Positions 42,159-52,179 of a DNA stretch of 56,899 nt are shown here, piece after piece (the stretch's first letter is position 1; every line of letters starts with the position of its first letter). The stretch comes from Bacteroidota bacterium (GTDB lineage Bacteria > Bacteroidota > Bacteroidia > Sphingobacteriales > Sphingobacteriaceae). Made by a program: the position numbers and the translations under genes. The stretch is from assembly GCA_013286325.1 (NCBI GenBank), contig JABDFZ010000008.1:1-56899 (forward strand), in the 5' to 3' direction. Under the pieces are notes generated by a model. That model did no database searches, was not told where the DNA came from, and saw only the letters and a list, made by a program, of their open reading frames with translations.

Positions 42159-44617
42159 CATTCGGAACGCAGGCTCTTTACCGGGTTGGCAACAGCTGCT
42201 TTTATGGCCTGTGAGCCTATGGTAAGTAAACCAATTAGCACAGCAATTATTGTTGTATATGCAAATATAGTCCAGTCGATGGCCTGGCGGTAGGCAAAAC
42301 CCTGCAGCCACTTATTCATAACCCACCATGCAATTGGCGAAGCAATAAATACAGATATAATTATCAGCTTCAGGAAATCAACGGATAACAATGAAACAAT
42401 AGTGCTTACGCTTGCACCCAAAACCTTACGTACACCAATTTCTTTAATACGCTGTTCGGCGCTGAATGCCGCCAGGCCAAATAAACCGAGGCATGAAATT
42501 AGAATAGCCACAACTGTAAAATATCCAACTATAGCGGCCAACCTGTTATCGGCAGCATAATTTTTTTGAAATTGTTCATCCAAAAAAGTGTATTCAAACG
42601 GTTCATTGGGATCCATTTTATTCCATATACCTTCAATCTGTTTTAAAAGGTTTGCCATATTGCGGGCTTTAGCATGCACAGTAAGGTAATTGAATGAGGT
42701 ATTATCGTTCACCAGCTGAAAACCGTAGGGAGTTACAGGGGAATGGAGATCTTCGTAATGAAAATCTTTTACTACACCAATAATTTGAAAGCTGTATCTT
42801 TTCCCCTGCAGATCGAAATAGATATTTTGGCCAATAGCTTTCTGTGCCGAAGCGAAGCCAACTTCTTTAATAGTTGCCTCATTTACAATTATCCGCTGGC
42901 CGGTATCCGATTTAAATTGAGAAGAAAACAGGCGCCCCGCCACAGGTTTAAAGGCAAGTGTATGTAAAAAATCCTCATCAATATAATTCAGGCGTGTGTG
43001 CCTGGAATCAAGCATAGTTTGCCCGTCTTTATAAAAGCTGGCGTCACTTGGATTCGATATCCCGGGATAATAATTAGAAGCTCCCACTGATAAAACCTTT
43101 GGATTGTTTTTTATCTCGTTTTTAAGAGCGTTACTAACTGCTTTGGCATTAGTACTACGAAGCGGGATAATAATTTGCTGGTCTTTTGCAAAACCAAGGT
43201 CAGCTGTACGCATATAATGCATTTGCCGGGCAATAACAACCGAGGCAATAATGAGCACAACCGATATAATGAATTGAAAAACGACCAGCCCTTTACGCAC
43301 CGCCACTACGGCCATTGAATTAGTAAGCTTACCTTTTAAAACTCTAACAGGGTTAAATGACGATAGATAAAAAGCCGGATAGCTGCCTGCCACAAACCCT
43401 GTAACCAATGCCATCAGTAAAAAGGTTAGTAATAAAACCTTATCGTTGCCTAAAGACAGAGTAAGCAGCTTACCTGATACCTGATTGAAAAGAGGTAAAA
43501 GTAAAATAGTAAAACCAACAGCAATTAAAAACGCAATAAAAGTCATTAATACCGATTCGCCTAAAAATTGCCGCACAAGAGAGCTTTTCTCTGCACCTAA
43601 AACCTTTCTTATGCCTACTTCGGACGATCTTTTTGATGACCTGGCTGTTGACAAATTCATAAAATTGATACAGGCGATCAACAAAATAAACACAGCTATT
43701 GAAGCTAATATAAACAGATAAGTTCTGCTGGCTGGAGGAGTTACATTTGATTGAAATATTGTACTTAAATGAATATCCCTTACAGGAACAAGAAACTGCT
43801 TTTTGTCGCGACCCATGCGTTTTAAATCATTTGCAGCATATTTTTTGATAAAAGCCGGGAACTTACTTTCAAGCGTGGCTTTATTTGTGCCTTGTTTTAA
43901 TAGCAAATAAGTATAAAACATATTGTTCCGGGCAAAATCATTCCCATTTTTTATGATATATTTTTCCATGTCTCCACCGGCAAATGACAAAAAGAAATTA
44001 GCATCGATGTGTGAAGGACTATTAACCGGACGAAAAACACCAGTTACCAGGTAATCATAGCCACCGTTCATCTGGCTGGTAACATGAACTACTTTATTAA
44101 TAGCTGACTGATTACCGAATATTTTTTTAGCGATATTTTCGGATAGCACCATTGTATTTGGTGCATTCAGGGCAATATTGGGGTTCCCCTCTATAAAGTT
44201 ATAGGTAAATAATTTAAAAAACGAAGGATCGGCAACGTAACCATGATCTTCCAGGAATGACTTTTTATCGCCCTCAGCCGGGGTATACTGAAAAAGGTTC
44301 TTGTCATCGGTCATTAAGCCAAGCAGCCTCGCACTTTCTTCTATTTCCGGAAATTCTTGTTTTAAAGCAGCTGAAACCGGTGGCGAGGTATAGGGAGCGT
44401 TGTCATTTTTTTCTCCCTTTTTTATATTGGTTGTACCAACCTGATAAAGATTATCTATGTTTTTATGGTAACTATCGTAGCTGGTTTCGTAATGCAGGTA
44501 AAGAGCTATCAACATGCAACAGGTAAGCCCAACAGATAAACCAAATATATTTACGATGGAGAAAAACTTATTCTTCATCATACCTCTCCAGGCAATTTTA
44601 AAATAGCTTTTAATCAT
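42158..44617 (-). CDS. MacB/FtsX-type ABC permease, paralog 1 (819 aa)
   Basis: Inner-membrane permease with duplicated architecture: N-terminal helix (about 18-42), MacB_PCD periplasmic domain (about 60-270), three-helix FtsX domain (about 285-400), central helix (about 430), a second periplasmic domain (about 455-670) and a second FtsX domain (about 680-810). The coupling motifs are SSEVGIRKVLGAEKSS in the first half and RIKEIGVRKVLGASVST in the second. The C-terminus is NPVKSLRSE, shared by most paralogs here. One chain holds both half-permeases, so it should pair with an ATPase dimer. Substrate unknown. Confidence 0.92.
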   Translation of the reverse strand: MIKSYFKIAWRGMMKNKFFSIVNIFGLSVGLTCCMLIALYLHYETSYDSYHKNIDNLYQVGTTNIKKGEKNDNAPYTSPPVSAALKQEFPEIEESARLLGLMTDDKNLFQYTPAEGDKKSFLEDHGYVADPSFFKLFTYNFIEGNPNIALNAPNTMVLSENIAKKIFGNQSAINKVVHVTSQMNGGYDYLVTGVFRPVNSPSHIDANFFLSFAGGDMEKYIIKNGNDFARNNMFYTYLLLKQGTNKATLESKFPAFIKKYAANDLKRMGRDKKQFLVPVRDIHLSTIFQSNVTPPASRTYLFILASIAVFILLIACINFMNLSTARSSKRSSEVGIRKVLGAEKSSLVRQFLGESVLMTFIAFLIAVGFTILLLPLFNQVSGKLLTLSLGNDKVLLLTFLLMALVTGFVAGSYPAFYLSSFNPVRVLKGKLTNSMAVVAVRKGLVVFQFIISVVLIIASVVIARQMHYMRTADLGFAKDQQIIIPLRSTNAKAVSNALKNEIKNNPKVLSVGASNYYPGISNPSDASFYKDGQTMLDSRHTRLNYIDEDFLHTLAFKPVAGRLFSSQFKSDTGQRIIVNEATIKEVGFASAQKAIGQNIYFDLQGKRYSFQIIGVVKDFHYEDLHSPVTPYGFQLVNDNTSFNYLTVHAKARNMANLLKQIEGIWNKMDPNEPFEYTFLDEQFQKNYAADNRLAAIVGYFTVVAILISCLGLFGLAAFSAEQRIKEIGVRKVLGASVSTIVSLLSVDFLKLIIISVFIASPIAWWVMNKWLQGFAYRQAIDWTIFAYTTIIAVLIGLLTIGSQAIKAAVANPVKSLRSE

Positions 44618-44661
44618 GATTGGTTCATTCGTTTATTAATGGTAGTCTTAAAGACTTTTAA

Positions 44662-44686
44662 CTAATCTCCGGTCTCTAATCACTCG
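44662..44686 (-). repeat. Single-arm heptad array at the permease 2 stop codon
   Basis: Plus-strand units CTAATCT, CCGGTCT, CTAATCA run into the 3' end of permease 2; on the minus strand the TGA stop is part of GTGATTAGAG. Closely related to the units at 49577-49597. Confidence 0.55.
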
Positions 44687-47070
44687 CTTCTAAGGCTTTT
44701 CACGGGGTTTGTCAGCGCTGCTTTTATAGCCTGAAAACTTATAGTAACTAAAGTAATTATAAGAGCCATTACTGCCGACAATATGAATACTCCCGGGCCG
44801 ATAGTTATCCGGTAATCATATTTTTGAAGCCAGTCGAGCGAAAAATAGAGCGCCACAGGCGAAGCTATTACACAGCTTATCATTACCAACAATATAAAAT
44901 CACCTGATAACAGCACCCATACTTGTGCAATAGATGCGCCCAGTACTTTGCGGATGCCTATTTCTTTTGTGCGTTGTTCAGCAACATAAGCAGCAAGCCC
45001 AAACAAGCCCAGGCACGAAATTAAAATAGCCAGCCCTGCAAATACCCCTGCCAGTTTTCCAACCAGTAGCTCTAAATTGAATTTACGATTGTATTCATCA
45101 TCAACAAACTGATAGATGTAAGGATAAGCAGGATTATAAGTGTCAAATATTTTGGTAAGTTTTGTTATAGCCTCATGTGTGCTAACATTGGTTTTTAAGC
45201 GATACATAATTGTACCGCCCATACGCCCGTGACTGAAAATTGCAGGTTCGACAGGTGTAAACGGCGACTCCATCAAAGCATCTTTTACTACACCGATTAC
45301 GCGCACAGGTACATTGCTGCCATTCCAGGTTATTAATTGATTTATGGGATTTTTTAAACCAATCCGTTTTACGGCAGCTTCATTTAAAATAACATCTAAG
45401 CTATCAGCAACCCAGCTACTTGAAAAGCCATGGCCTTCTTTTAATGTCATTCCAAGAGTTTTAAAATAGGTGTCTGAGCCCCAGATAGCTGCAATGTTCA
45501 CCGATTCGTCCCCTGCATTCTTTCCAGGCCATTTATCAAGCGACATGTGGCTGTAAATATTTGTTACCGGGCTTGAAGCTGCAGTTACACTTTCAATAAT
45601 CCCTGATGCTAAAAGATCATTTTTAAGCGCATCGTAATGCGTGTTTAAATCTCCGCTCATATCGGTCATCATTAACCTGTCGGCACTGTACCCTGTTGGC
45701 CGGTCTTTAGCATATTGTATTTGCTGATAAACAATAACCGTACTGATTATCAAAGCAATAGAGCAGCTAAATTGAAGCACTACTAATATCTTACGTGGCA
45801 GCGCCGCGCCTTTACCAATCTGTATTGCGCCTTTTAAAACTTTTACCGGATTAAATGATGAAAGATAAAATGCAGGTCTGCTTCCGGCCATTAAACCTGT
45901 TATTAGTACATACAGGATCATTATAGTCCAAAATACAGGATTTTCGTAAGGAATACTTATCGAGTTGCCTATAAGTGTGTTAAATGATGGCAACACTAAC
46001 TGTACAAAAAGTATCGAGAATAGAAAAGCAATAAATGTAATGAGAATAGATTCCGTTAAAAACTGGAATATCAGGTCTTTACGCTGCGAACCTATAGCTT
46101 TCCTTACCCCTACTTCGCGTGCGCGTTTTTCAGAACGGGCTGTTGACAGGTTCATAAAATTGATGCAGGCAATAACTAATACCAAAATGCCTATTATGCT
46201 AAACATCCGCACATAATCAATAAAACCACCTGCCTCTTTACCATTTTTAAAGTCGGAATATAAATGCCAGTTTTTTAATGCATGCAAAACAACCACAGGT
46301 TTTGCGTGACGCATTTGAGGACTTTTTTTATAAACCAAATTCCTGATCTTAGGTGCAACTTCGGCATAAGTAACACCGGGTTCCAATTCAACATAAGCGT
46401 TGAATGAGTTGTTTGTCCAGGTAGTACGTGCATTTTTCATCCAGCTTTCGGTTTGCTCTTTAAAACTGAATGGTGTAATATATCCAAATTGCAGTGAAGC
46501 ATTTTTAGGTATATCTTTTATAATACCTGTAACTTTTAAATTTTGGCTATTATCGTAACGGACATATTTATCCATTGGATCGGCATTCCCAAATAAAGAT
46601 TTTGCTGTTGATTCCGTTAGTACAATAGAGTAAGTTTCGCTTAAAGCAGCCCTTGCATTACCCTTTATAAAAGGGTATTGAAACATCTTTATAAAATCAG
46701 GATGCACAGCGCCGCCTGGGATATATAACTTCTTTTCTCCTACCAAAAGATCGTGCCACTGCATACCAACCCAGTCTGTTTCGGCAACATGCTTAATACC
46801 GGGTACTTCTTTGCGCAATACATCTGCCAAAGGAACGGCAAGAGCTACCTGCGTATGCTCACCGTCGTGCTGGCTTGTAAAATTCAGTTCTACCTGGTAT
46901 AGTTGCTGGTAATTAGGAAAAAACTTATCGTACGAATATTCATTAACCACCCAAAGCGCAATAAGTAAGGCAACAGCCATACCTGCTGCAAGCCCAAGAA
47001 TATTAATAGCGCTGTAAACCTTATTGTTTACAATATTACGCCACGCGATTTTTAAATAATTCTTTAACAT
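44680..47070 (-). CDS. MacB/FtsX-type ABC permease, paralog 2 (796 aa)
   Basis: Same duplicated MacB_PCD-FtsX layout as its neighbours. The first half has RAREVGVRKAIGSQRKDL, the second QRTKEIGIRKVLGASIAQVW, and it ends LTNPVKSLRSE. Sequence identity to the other paralogs is moderate at the protein level and low at the DNA level outside motifs, so this is an old duplication. Separated from permease 1 by 62 bases and from permease 3 by 83 bases, consistent with one transcript from permease 4 to permease 1. Confidence 0.92.
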   Translation of the reverse strand: MLKNYLKIAWRNIVNNKVYSAINILGLAAGMAVALLIALWVVNEYSYDKFFPNYQQLYQVELNFTSQHDGEHTQVALAVPLADVLRKEVPGIKHVAETDWVGMQWHDLLVGEKKLYIPGGAVHPDFIKMFQYPFIKGNARAALSETYSIVLTESTAKSLFGNADPMDKYVRYDNSQNLKVTGIIKDIPKNASLQFGYITPFSFKEQTESWMKNARTTWTNNSFNAYVELEPGVTYAEVAPKIRNLVYKKSPQMRHAKPVVVLHALKNWHLYSDFKNGKEAGGFIDYVRMFSIIGILVLVIACINFMNLSTARSEKRAREVGVRKAIGSQRKDLIFQFLTESILITFIAFLFSILFVQLVLPSFNTLIGNSISIPYENPVFWTIMILYVLITGLMAGSRPAFYLSSFNPVKVLKGAIQIGKGAALPRKILVVLQFSCSIALIISTVIVYQQIQYAKDRPTGYSADRLMMTDMSGDLNTHYDALKNDLLASGIIESVTAASSPVTNIYSHMSLDKWPGKNAGDESVNIAAIWGSDTYFKTLGMTLKEGHGFSSSWVADSLDVILNEAAVKRIGLKNPINQLITWNGSNVPVRVIGVVKDALMESPFTPVEPAIFSHGRMGGTIMYRLKTNVSTHEAITKLTKIFDTYNPAYPYIYQFVDDEYNRKFNLELLVGKLAGVFAGLAILISCLGLFGLAAYVAEQRTKEIGIRKVLGASIAQVWVLLSGDFILLVMISCVIASPVALYFSLDWLQKYDYRITIGPGVFILSAVMALIITLVTISFQAIKAALTNPVKSLRSE

Positions 47071-47083
47071 GTTTTTGGGTTAT

Positions 47084-47158
47084 AGTTCATTGTTGATGAT
47101 TCATAGTTCATAGCCGAAAGTTTTTCTGACTGCCAGCTGCTACTGCTCACTGCCTACT
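47084..47158. repeat. Double heptad array between permeases 2 and 3
   Basis: Two unit types sit side by side. GTTCATAG units: plus-strand stop triplets at 47083, 47097, 47104 and 47111. ACTGCC units from 47128: on the minus strand the permease 3 stop TAG (47156-47154) is followed by TGA (47149-47147) and TAG (47142-47140), exactly 7 nt apart, so all three frames are closed within 17 bases. Confidence 0.75.
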
Positions 47159-49511
47159 CACTTCTAAGACTCTTAACCGGATTAGCTAAGGCGGCTTTAA
47201 TTGCCTGAAAACTAACTGTAGCCAATGCAATTATTATAGCCACTATTCCGGCTGAGGCAAATACCCACCAATGAATATTTACTCTGTATTGATAGCTTTG
47301 TAACCAATTATTTAACGCCCACCATGCCACCGGAAAAGCAATAAAACATGAAATGGCAACTAAACGTAAAAAGTCTTTTGAAAGCAGCCCTGTAAGCCCT
47401 GCTACCGAAGCTCCGAGCACTTTGCGGATGCCTATTTCTTTTATCCTGCGTTCCGCTGTATAAGCTGCTAAACCGAACAGGCCAAGGCACGATATAAATA
47501 TTGCCAAACCAGCAAAAACGCCTGCTAATGTGCCTGTTAGTGTTTCTGTTTTAAATAATTGGTTAAAGTCGTCGTCAATAAATTTGTATTCAAACGGATA
47601 ACCAGGATTATCCGCTTTCATAATCGAAGCAACCTTAACTAAAGCATCCTGTATATTTACATTTTGTTTAAATCTGATACTTAGGATATAAGTATCATCG
47701 GGATGATTAAAAAATATAAATGGGGCACTTGAAGTATACATATCATTGTAGAGAATATCTTTTACAATTCCCACAATCTGGAGATTTGACACTCCACTGT
47801 GTATAATTCCACCCGCATGACCCTGTTTACCCATTTGTTTGGCAAATGCTTCATTAATAATTACATTGTTGCTATCCAATGATGAGTTGGTGTAGAAGTT
47901 CCTGCCTTCCGCCAGCTTCATGCCCATTGTTGAAACAAACTGGGCGCTAACATTTTCCCAACTGATCAACGGATTTTTTGACGGATCTTTTCCATCCCAC
48001 GAGTAATTATCGCTACTGCTACCTATTTGTAAAGCAGGGTCTTCACTTAAAGCAGCATCTTCTACTATGCCCGATTTTTTGAGGTCATTATAAACACTTT
48101 CAAAATGCCCGGCCAGCTTGCCTTGGGTATTAATATAGATCAGATTATTTTTATTAAAACCAAGCTGCCTGTCTTTTACATGCTGTATCTGCTGGTAAAT
48201 GATCACGGTGCCTATAATCAGGATAATTGAAGCAGAAAACTGGATAACAACAAGGCTTTGCCTTATAAGACCTGAGCTTGTGTTCGATTTTATTTTTATA
48301 TTTTTCAGTACTGCTATGGGATTAAATGACGATAAGTAAAATGCAGGATAACTACCTGCAAGCAAACCTGTTATAAGGCCAATAGCAATTAAATATGTAA
48401 GCTGTGAAGGAGCAAAAATATTAATAGCCAACTCTTTTTGAACCAGGTTATTAAACACGGGCAATGCCAGGTAAATAAGAACAATAGATACAAACACAGC
48501 AATAAATGCCATTATAACCGCTTCACCCATAAACTGACCTATCAGTTTACTTTTCCCTGCTCCCATTACTTTGCGTACTCCGACTTCTTTAGCACGTTGT
48601 TCGGAACGGGCGGTAGAAAGGTTCATGAAATTGATACAGGCAATTATTAAAATGATGAAAGCTATAATGGCGAATAAACGTACATAAGTTATCCTGCCGC
48701 CTTCCATTTTGCCATCGGTAAAATTGTCGTGCAAATTCCAGTTGTTCATTGCAAAAAGGAAGCATTGGGTTGTATTATTTGTTTTTTTGGTACTTAGATA
48801 AGTTGCCAGTTTTTTATTTACAGCATTAACATTGGCAGATGGTTCTAATTCCACATATGTACGCGCCCAATTGGCACTCCAATCCTGCATCCATGGGTGT
48901 TTATGTGCTATATTTTCCATGGGTGCCAGCCAATGAAATTGAAAAGTTGAATTTTTCGGAAGATCTTTAAAAACAGCCGATACTGTAAAATCCTGCTCAT
49001 TATTCATTTTCAGAGCTTTTCCTACAGGGTTTACGTCACCAAAAAACTTTTTAGCCATCGTTTCATTAATCGCAACAGCATGTAGTTGTTTAAATGCACC
49101 TAAAGCATTGCCATAGACAAACGGCAGCTTGAGGATCGAAAATAGTTCAGGATCAGCATAGGTGCCTTTTTCATTTATCACTTTATCACCAAGGGCGAAA
49201 ACCATATCATTGATACCATCAATTCTGGCGGCATTTTTTATACCAGGAATTTCGGCTTTTATCGCCTTTGCCATAAGCCCCGGCGTGGCGTGAAAAGTGC
49301 TAACCTTTCCGTTATAGGTTTGATTTTCATATATGTTATATATATAATCTTTCTTTTTAAAACTATCATTGAAAGTAAGCTCATCCTGTACCCATAAAAA
49401 TATAAGCGAGGCACATGCTATTCCTATAGCCAGCCCGGTAATATTTAAAAAACTGTAGCCTTTGTTCTTCAACAGGCTGCGCAAGGTGGTTTTAAAATAG
49501 TTTTTTATCAT
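47154..49511 (-). CDS. MacB/FtsX-type ABC permease, paralog 3 (785 aa)
   Basis: Double-FtsX permease, the shortest complete paralog. N-terminus MIKNYFKTTLRSLLKNKGYSF, then the first helix (GLAIGIACASLIFLWV); RAKEVGVRKVMGAGKSKL in half one, RRIKEIGIRKVLGASVAGL in half two; ends LANPVKSLRSE. The periplasmic domains differ most from the other paralogs, which suggests they recognise different ligands or partners. Its stop codon is the first unit of a heptad array. Confidence 0.92.
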   Translation of the reverse strand: MIKNYFKTTLRSLLKNKGYSFLNITGLAIGIACASLIFLWVQDELTFNDSFKKKDYIYNIYENQTYNGKVSTFHATPGLMAKAIKAEIPGIKNAARIDGINDMVFALGDKVINEKGTYADPELFSILKLPFVYGNALGAFKQLHAVAINETMAKKFFGDVNPVGKALKMNNEQDFTVSAVFKDLPKNSTFQFHWLAPMENIAHKHPWMQDWSANWARTYVELEPSANVNAVNKKLATYLSTKKTNNTTQCFLFAMNNWNLHDNFTDGKMEGGRITYVRLFAIIAFIILIIACINFMNLSTARSEQRAKEVGVRKVMGAGKSKLIGQFMGEAVIMAFIAVFVSIVLIYLALPVFNNLVQKELAINIFAPSQLTYLIAIGLITGLLAGSYPAFYLSSFNPIAVLKNIKIKSNTSSGLIRQSLVVIQFSASIILIIGTVIIYQQIQHVKDRQLGFNKNNLIYINTQGKLAGHFESVYNDLKKSGIVEDAALSEDPALQIGSSSDNYSWDGKDPSKNPLISWENVSAQFVSTMGMKLAEGRNFYTNSSLDSNNVIINEAFAKQMGKQGHAGGIIHSGVSNLQIVGIVKDILYNDMYTSSAPFIFFNHPDDTYILSIRFKQNVNIQDALVKVASIMKADNPGYPFEYKFIDDDFNQLFKTETLTGTLAGVFAGLAIFISCLGLFGLAAYTAERRIKEIGIRKVLGASVAGLTGLLSKDFLRLVAISCFIAFPVAWWALNNWLQSYQYRVNIHWWVFASAGIVAIIIALATVSFQAIKAALANPVKSLRSE

Positions 49512-49576
49512 GATTTTTGGTTATAGCAGTTTATGTTGATTGTTCATAACAAGAGCATTTTTCTTCACCAATTCAT

Positions 49577-49597
49577 CTAATCTCCAGCCTGCAATCA
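49577..49597 (-). repeat. Single-arm heptad array at the permease 4 stop codon
   Basis: Units CTAATCT, CCAGCCT, GCAATCA end in the permease 4 stop codon, matching the array at 44662-44686 unit by unit. Confidence 0.55.
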
Positions 49598-52027
49598 CTC
49601 AGAGCGCATGCTCGTTACAGGGTTTGCCAGAGCAGCCTTTATAGCTTTATATCCTACTGTAAGCCATGCTAATAGTATGGATGCCACAATAGCTAAGAAA
49701 AATACGTCAACAGTTATTGAAATACGGTACACAAAGCTTTGCAGCCAGCCCGACATTAAGTACCATGAAACGGGTACAGCTATTATAAACGATACAGCTA
49801 TTAGTATTACAAACTCTTTTGAGAACAGGAATACAATACTGCTTACTGAAGCTCCTAATACCTTACGTACACCAACTTCTTTGGTACGTTGTACCACCAT
49901 GAATGAAACCAGGCCATACAAGCCAAGGCAGGAGATAAAAATGGCTATACCCGCAAATATTTTATAAACAAGCGCAAGCTGATTTTCCTGATTATAGAAT
50001 TTCGCTATGTTGTCGTCAAGGAAAAAGCCATTATAGGCATATTCCGGATAGGTTTTTTCCCATTGCTTTTGAAGAATAGGAACTATTTTGCTTAGATTTT
50101 TTGTCTCAATTTTAATAGCTACTTCCGATTCGAATTTTTTAACCGGAGAAATTACTATCGGTTTAACTTCTTCTTTTAACGAGTTGGTTTTAAAGTCTTT
50201 AACAACACCGGCAATTGGAGCCCAAAATGCTTTTTTTCCTCCTCCTATCTTCACTGTTTTTCCCAAAGCATCTTCCGGTTTCTGGATTCCCAGTTTTTTT
50301 AAGAATGTTTCATTAACGACTACCTGTCTTGCGGTATCACTCTGATCATATCCCTTGCCAGCTACAAAATTTAGCCCGAAGGTTTTAAAGTAATCTGCAT
50401 CCCCATATTTAAGGTATGTTGTGATGCCATTGTCTTTTACCGAATTATTGAAATAAAAGTTGGTACCCCAGTTATTATCGGATGATGGCGCATCAGAGAT
50501 AAAACTCACTGATTTTACTCCTGCATTTTGCAAAAGCTGTTGTTTGAAGGATTCTATTTTTTGTAGGCTAACACTATCGTTATACCCAGGGATAATTAAC
50601 AACGCGCTTTTATTAAAACCAAGATCGGCTTCGTTAACAAAACTCATTTGTTTCATGGCGATTATGGTACCGATAATAAGCAGTTGCGATATAGCAAATT
50701 GCATAACCACAAGTCCTCTGCGCAACGGAATCCCTCCTATTGAGGCAGCGGTAATTTTATTTTTCAATGCCAAAACCGGCTTAAAGCCCGATACAACAAA
50801 TGCAGGGTAAATACCTGATAAAAGGATCACCACTATCATAACCAAACCCAAAAACAACAGGCTGCCAACGTTAAACAGACTGATATTATCAGGCACACTT
50901 GCCACGTTTTTAAGATAAGGCAACGCCAGTTCGGCAACTATTATTGATAATAAAACAGAACCTATTACTATAATAGCTGTTTCGCCCATTACCTGGTTAA
51001 TTAACTGGCTGCGGCTGCTCCCTAAAACCTTGCGGATACCAACTTCTTTTGACCGGCCTACAGATTGTGCTGTGGACAGGTTGATAAAGTTAATAGAGGC
51101 CATTATTATGATAAGTATAGCTATGAACGATAGCGTGCGCAGTGTTGTTCTGCTTGTAACGTGATCGCCAAGTGTACTACCAAACCTTGTATCGAAGTGC
51201 ATTTCACTTAAAGGCTGTAAAAAGTTAATTTTAGTAACATTGCCTTTATCGCCCGAATGCCTGAAATTGAATGTTTTAAGCTGGTTATTAATTCTGGTAA
51301 CTGATTCATTTGGCGGTAAAAGCATAAACACCTGAAAATTACTGCTTGTTGAATGCCAGTCGTAATTATAATTATAGTCGTTAGGGTGTTGTTTCCAGGT
51401 AATAAATGATACCAATACTTTAAGTGGAAAATCTGTGTTGGGCTTTGCATCTTCAATTATCCCGGCTACTTTTAAAGTAACCACATTGTCCATTTTTAGT
51501 GCTTTACCCATAGCATTATGCCAATCGCCAAAGTATTTTATTGCGCTGCTTTTATCAATAATAACCATGTTTGGTTCTGCTAATACAGATGATGATCCGG
51601 CCAGCCAGTCAGCTTTAAAAATGTCAAAGAATTGCGGCTCCAAAAACACCACCCCGATATTCTCGGTAAATTTTTTATCGTTAACACTACTTGATAAGCT
51701 ATTCCCGGGTACAGTAATCTGGCTTCCATAGTTCATATTAAGAGCCGCTACTTTAGCCTGAGGAAAATCAAGCCTTAAACCATCAGCAGTTGGAGTTGAT
51801 ACACCGGGATTAAAAGTAAATCCGGATTCGCGCTTTTGCTGGGTTACTACGTGATATATGTTTTTATAATTAGGACGAAAAGTTTCAAAGCTCAGCTCAT
51901 ATTGTATAACAACGAAAATGAGCAGGCAGGCGGCTATACCAACAGTTAAGCCGGAAACATTTATGGCAGCATACCCTTTGTGACGGAGAATGTTGCGCCA
52001 GGCGATTTTAAAGTAGTTTTTAAACAT
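49595..52027 (-). CDS. MacB/FtsX-type ABC permease, paralog 4 (810 aa)
   Basis: Double-FtsX permease, first gene of the four-permease run. I choose the start at 52027 (MFKNYFKIAWRN), which matches the N-termini of the paralogs; the frame extends 14 residues further up but these are unlike the family. Half one has RSKEVGIRKVLGSSRSQL, half two QRTKEVGVRKVLGASVSSI; the end is NPVTSMRSE instead of NPVKSLRSE. The 40-bp shared element lies about 95-135 bases upstream. Confidence 0.92.
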   Translation of the reverse strand: MFKNYFKIAWRNILRHKGYAAINVSGLTVGIAACLLIFVVIQYELSFETFRPNYKNIYHVVTQQKRESGFTFNPGVSTPTADGLRLDFPQAKVAALNMNYGSQITVPGNSLSSSVNDKKFTENIGVVFLEPQFFDIFKADWLAGSSSVLAEPNMVIIDKSSAIKYFGDWHNAMGKALKMDNVVTLKVAGIIEDAKPNTDFPLKVLVSFITWKQHPNDYNYNYDWHSTSSNFQVFMLLPPNESVTRINNQLKTFNFRHSGDKGNVTKINFLQPLSEMHFDTRFGSTLGDHVTSRTTLRTLSFIAILIIIMASINFINLSTAQSVGRSKEVGIRKVLGSSRSQLINQVMGETAIIVIGSVLLSIIVAELALPYLKNVASVPDNISLFNVGSLLFLGLVMIVVILLSGIYPAFVVSGFKPVLALKNKITAASIGGIPLRRGLVVMQFAISQLLIIGTIIAMKQMSFVNEADLGFNKSALLIIPGYNDSVSLQKIESFKQQLLQNAGVKSVSFISDAPSSDNNWGTNFYFNNSVKDNGITTYLKYGDADYFKTFGLNFVAGKGYDQSDTARQVVVNETFLKKLGIQKPEDALGKTVKIGGGKKAFWAPIAGVVKDFKTNSLKEEVKPIVISPVKKFESEVAIKIETKNLSKIVPILQKQWEKTYPEYAYNGFFLDDNIAKFYNQENQLALVYKIFAGIAIFISCLGLYGLVSFMVVQRTKEVGVRKVLGASVSSIVFLFSKEFVILIAVSFIIAVPVSWYLMSGWLQSFVYRISITVDVFFLAIVASILLAWLTVGYKAIKAALANPVTSMRSE

Positions 52028-52121
52028 AAAATGGTTTTCTTGCTTATCACTACTTAAAATATATACCAAATATCTATTTATTTAATAATGAGATACTTAT
52101 ATTGATTATTTTATACGAATG

Positions 52122-52161
52122 TGTTCGTAAGTGTGACACTGTGTGTACGCTTTTGATACAG
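52122..52161 (-). promoter_or_regulatory. 40-bp element shared by two ABC-cluster operons, copy 2
   Basis: Aligns without gaps to 42020-42059 (29/40). Next to it, 52114-52129 forms a perfect dyad TACGAA-tgtg-TTCGTA. Located upstream of the permease 4-1 operon and just after the FkbM stop codon, about 95 bases before the permease 4 ATG. Confidence 0.6.
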
Positions 52162-52179
52162 TTGAATGGGTGCAGGAGC

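Noticed and set aside
52114..52129. TACGAA-tgtg-TTCGTA dyad as an independent operator
   Set aside because: Only its right half is conserved in copy 1 of the shared element, so I treat it as part of the flank rather than a separate site.
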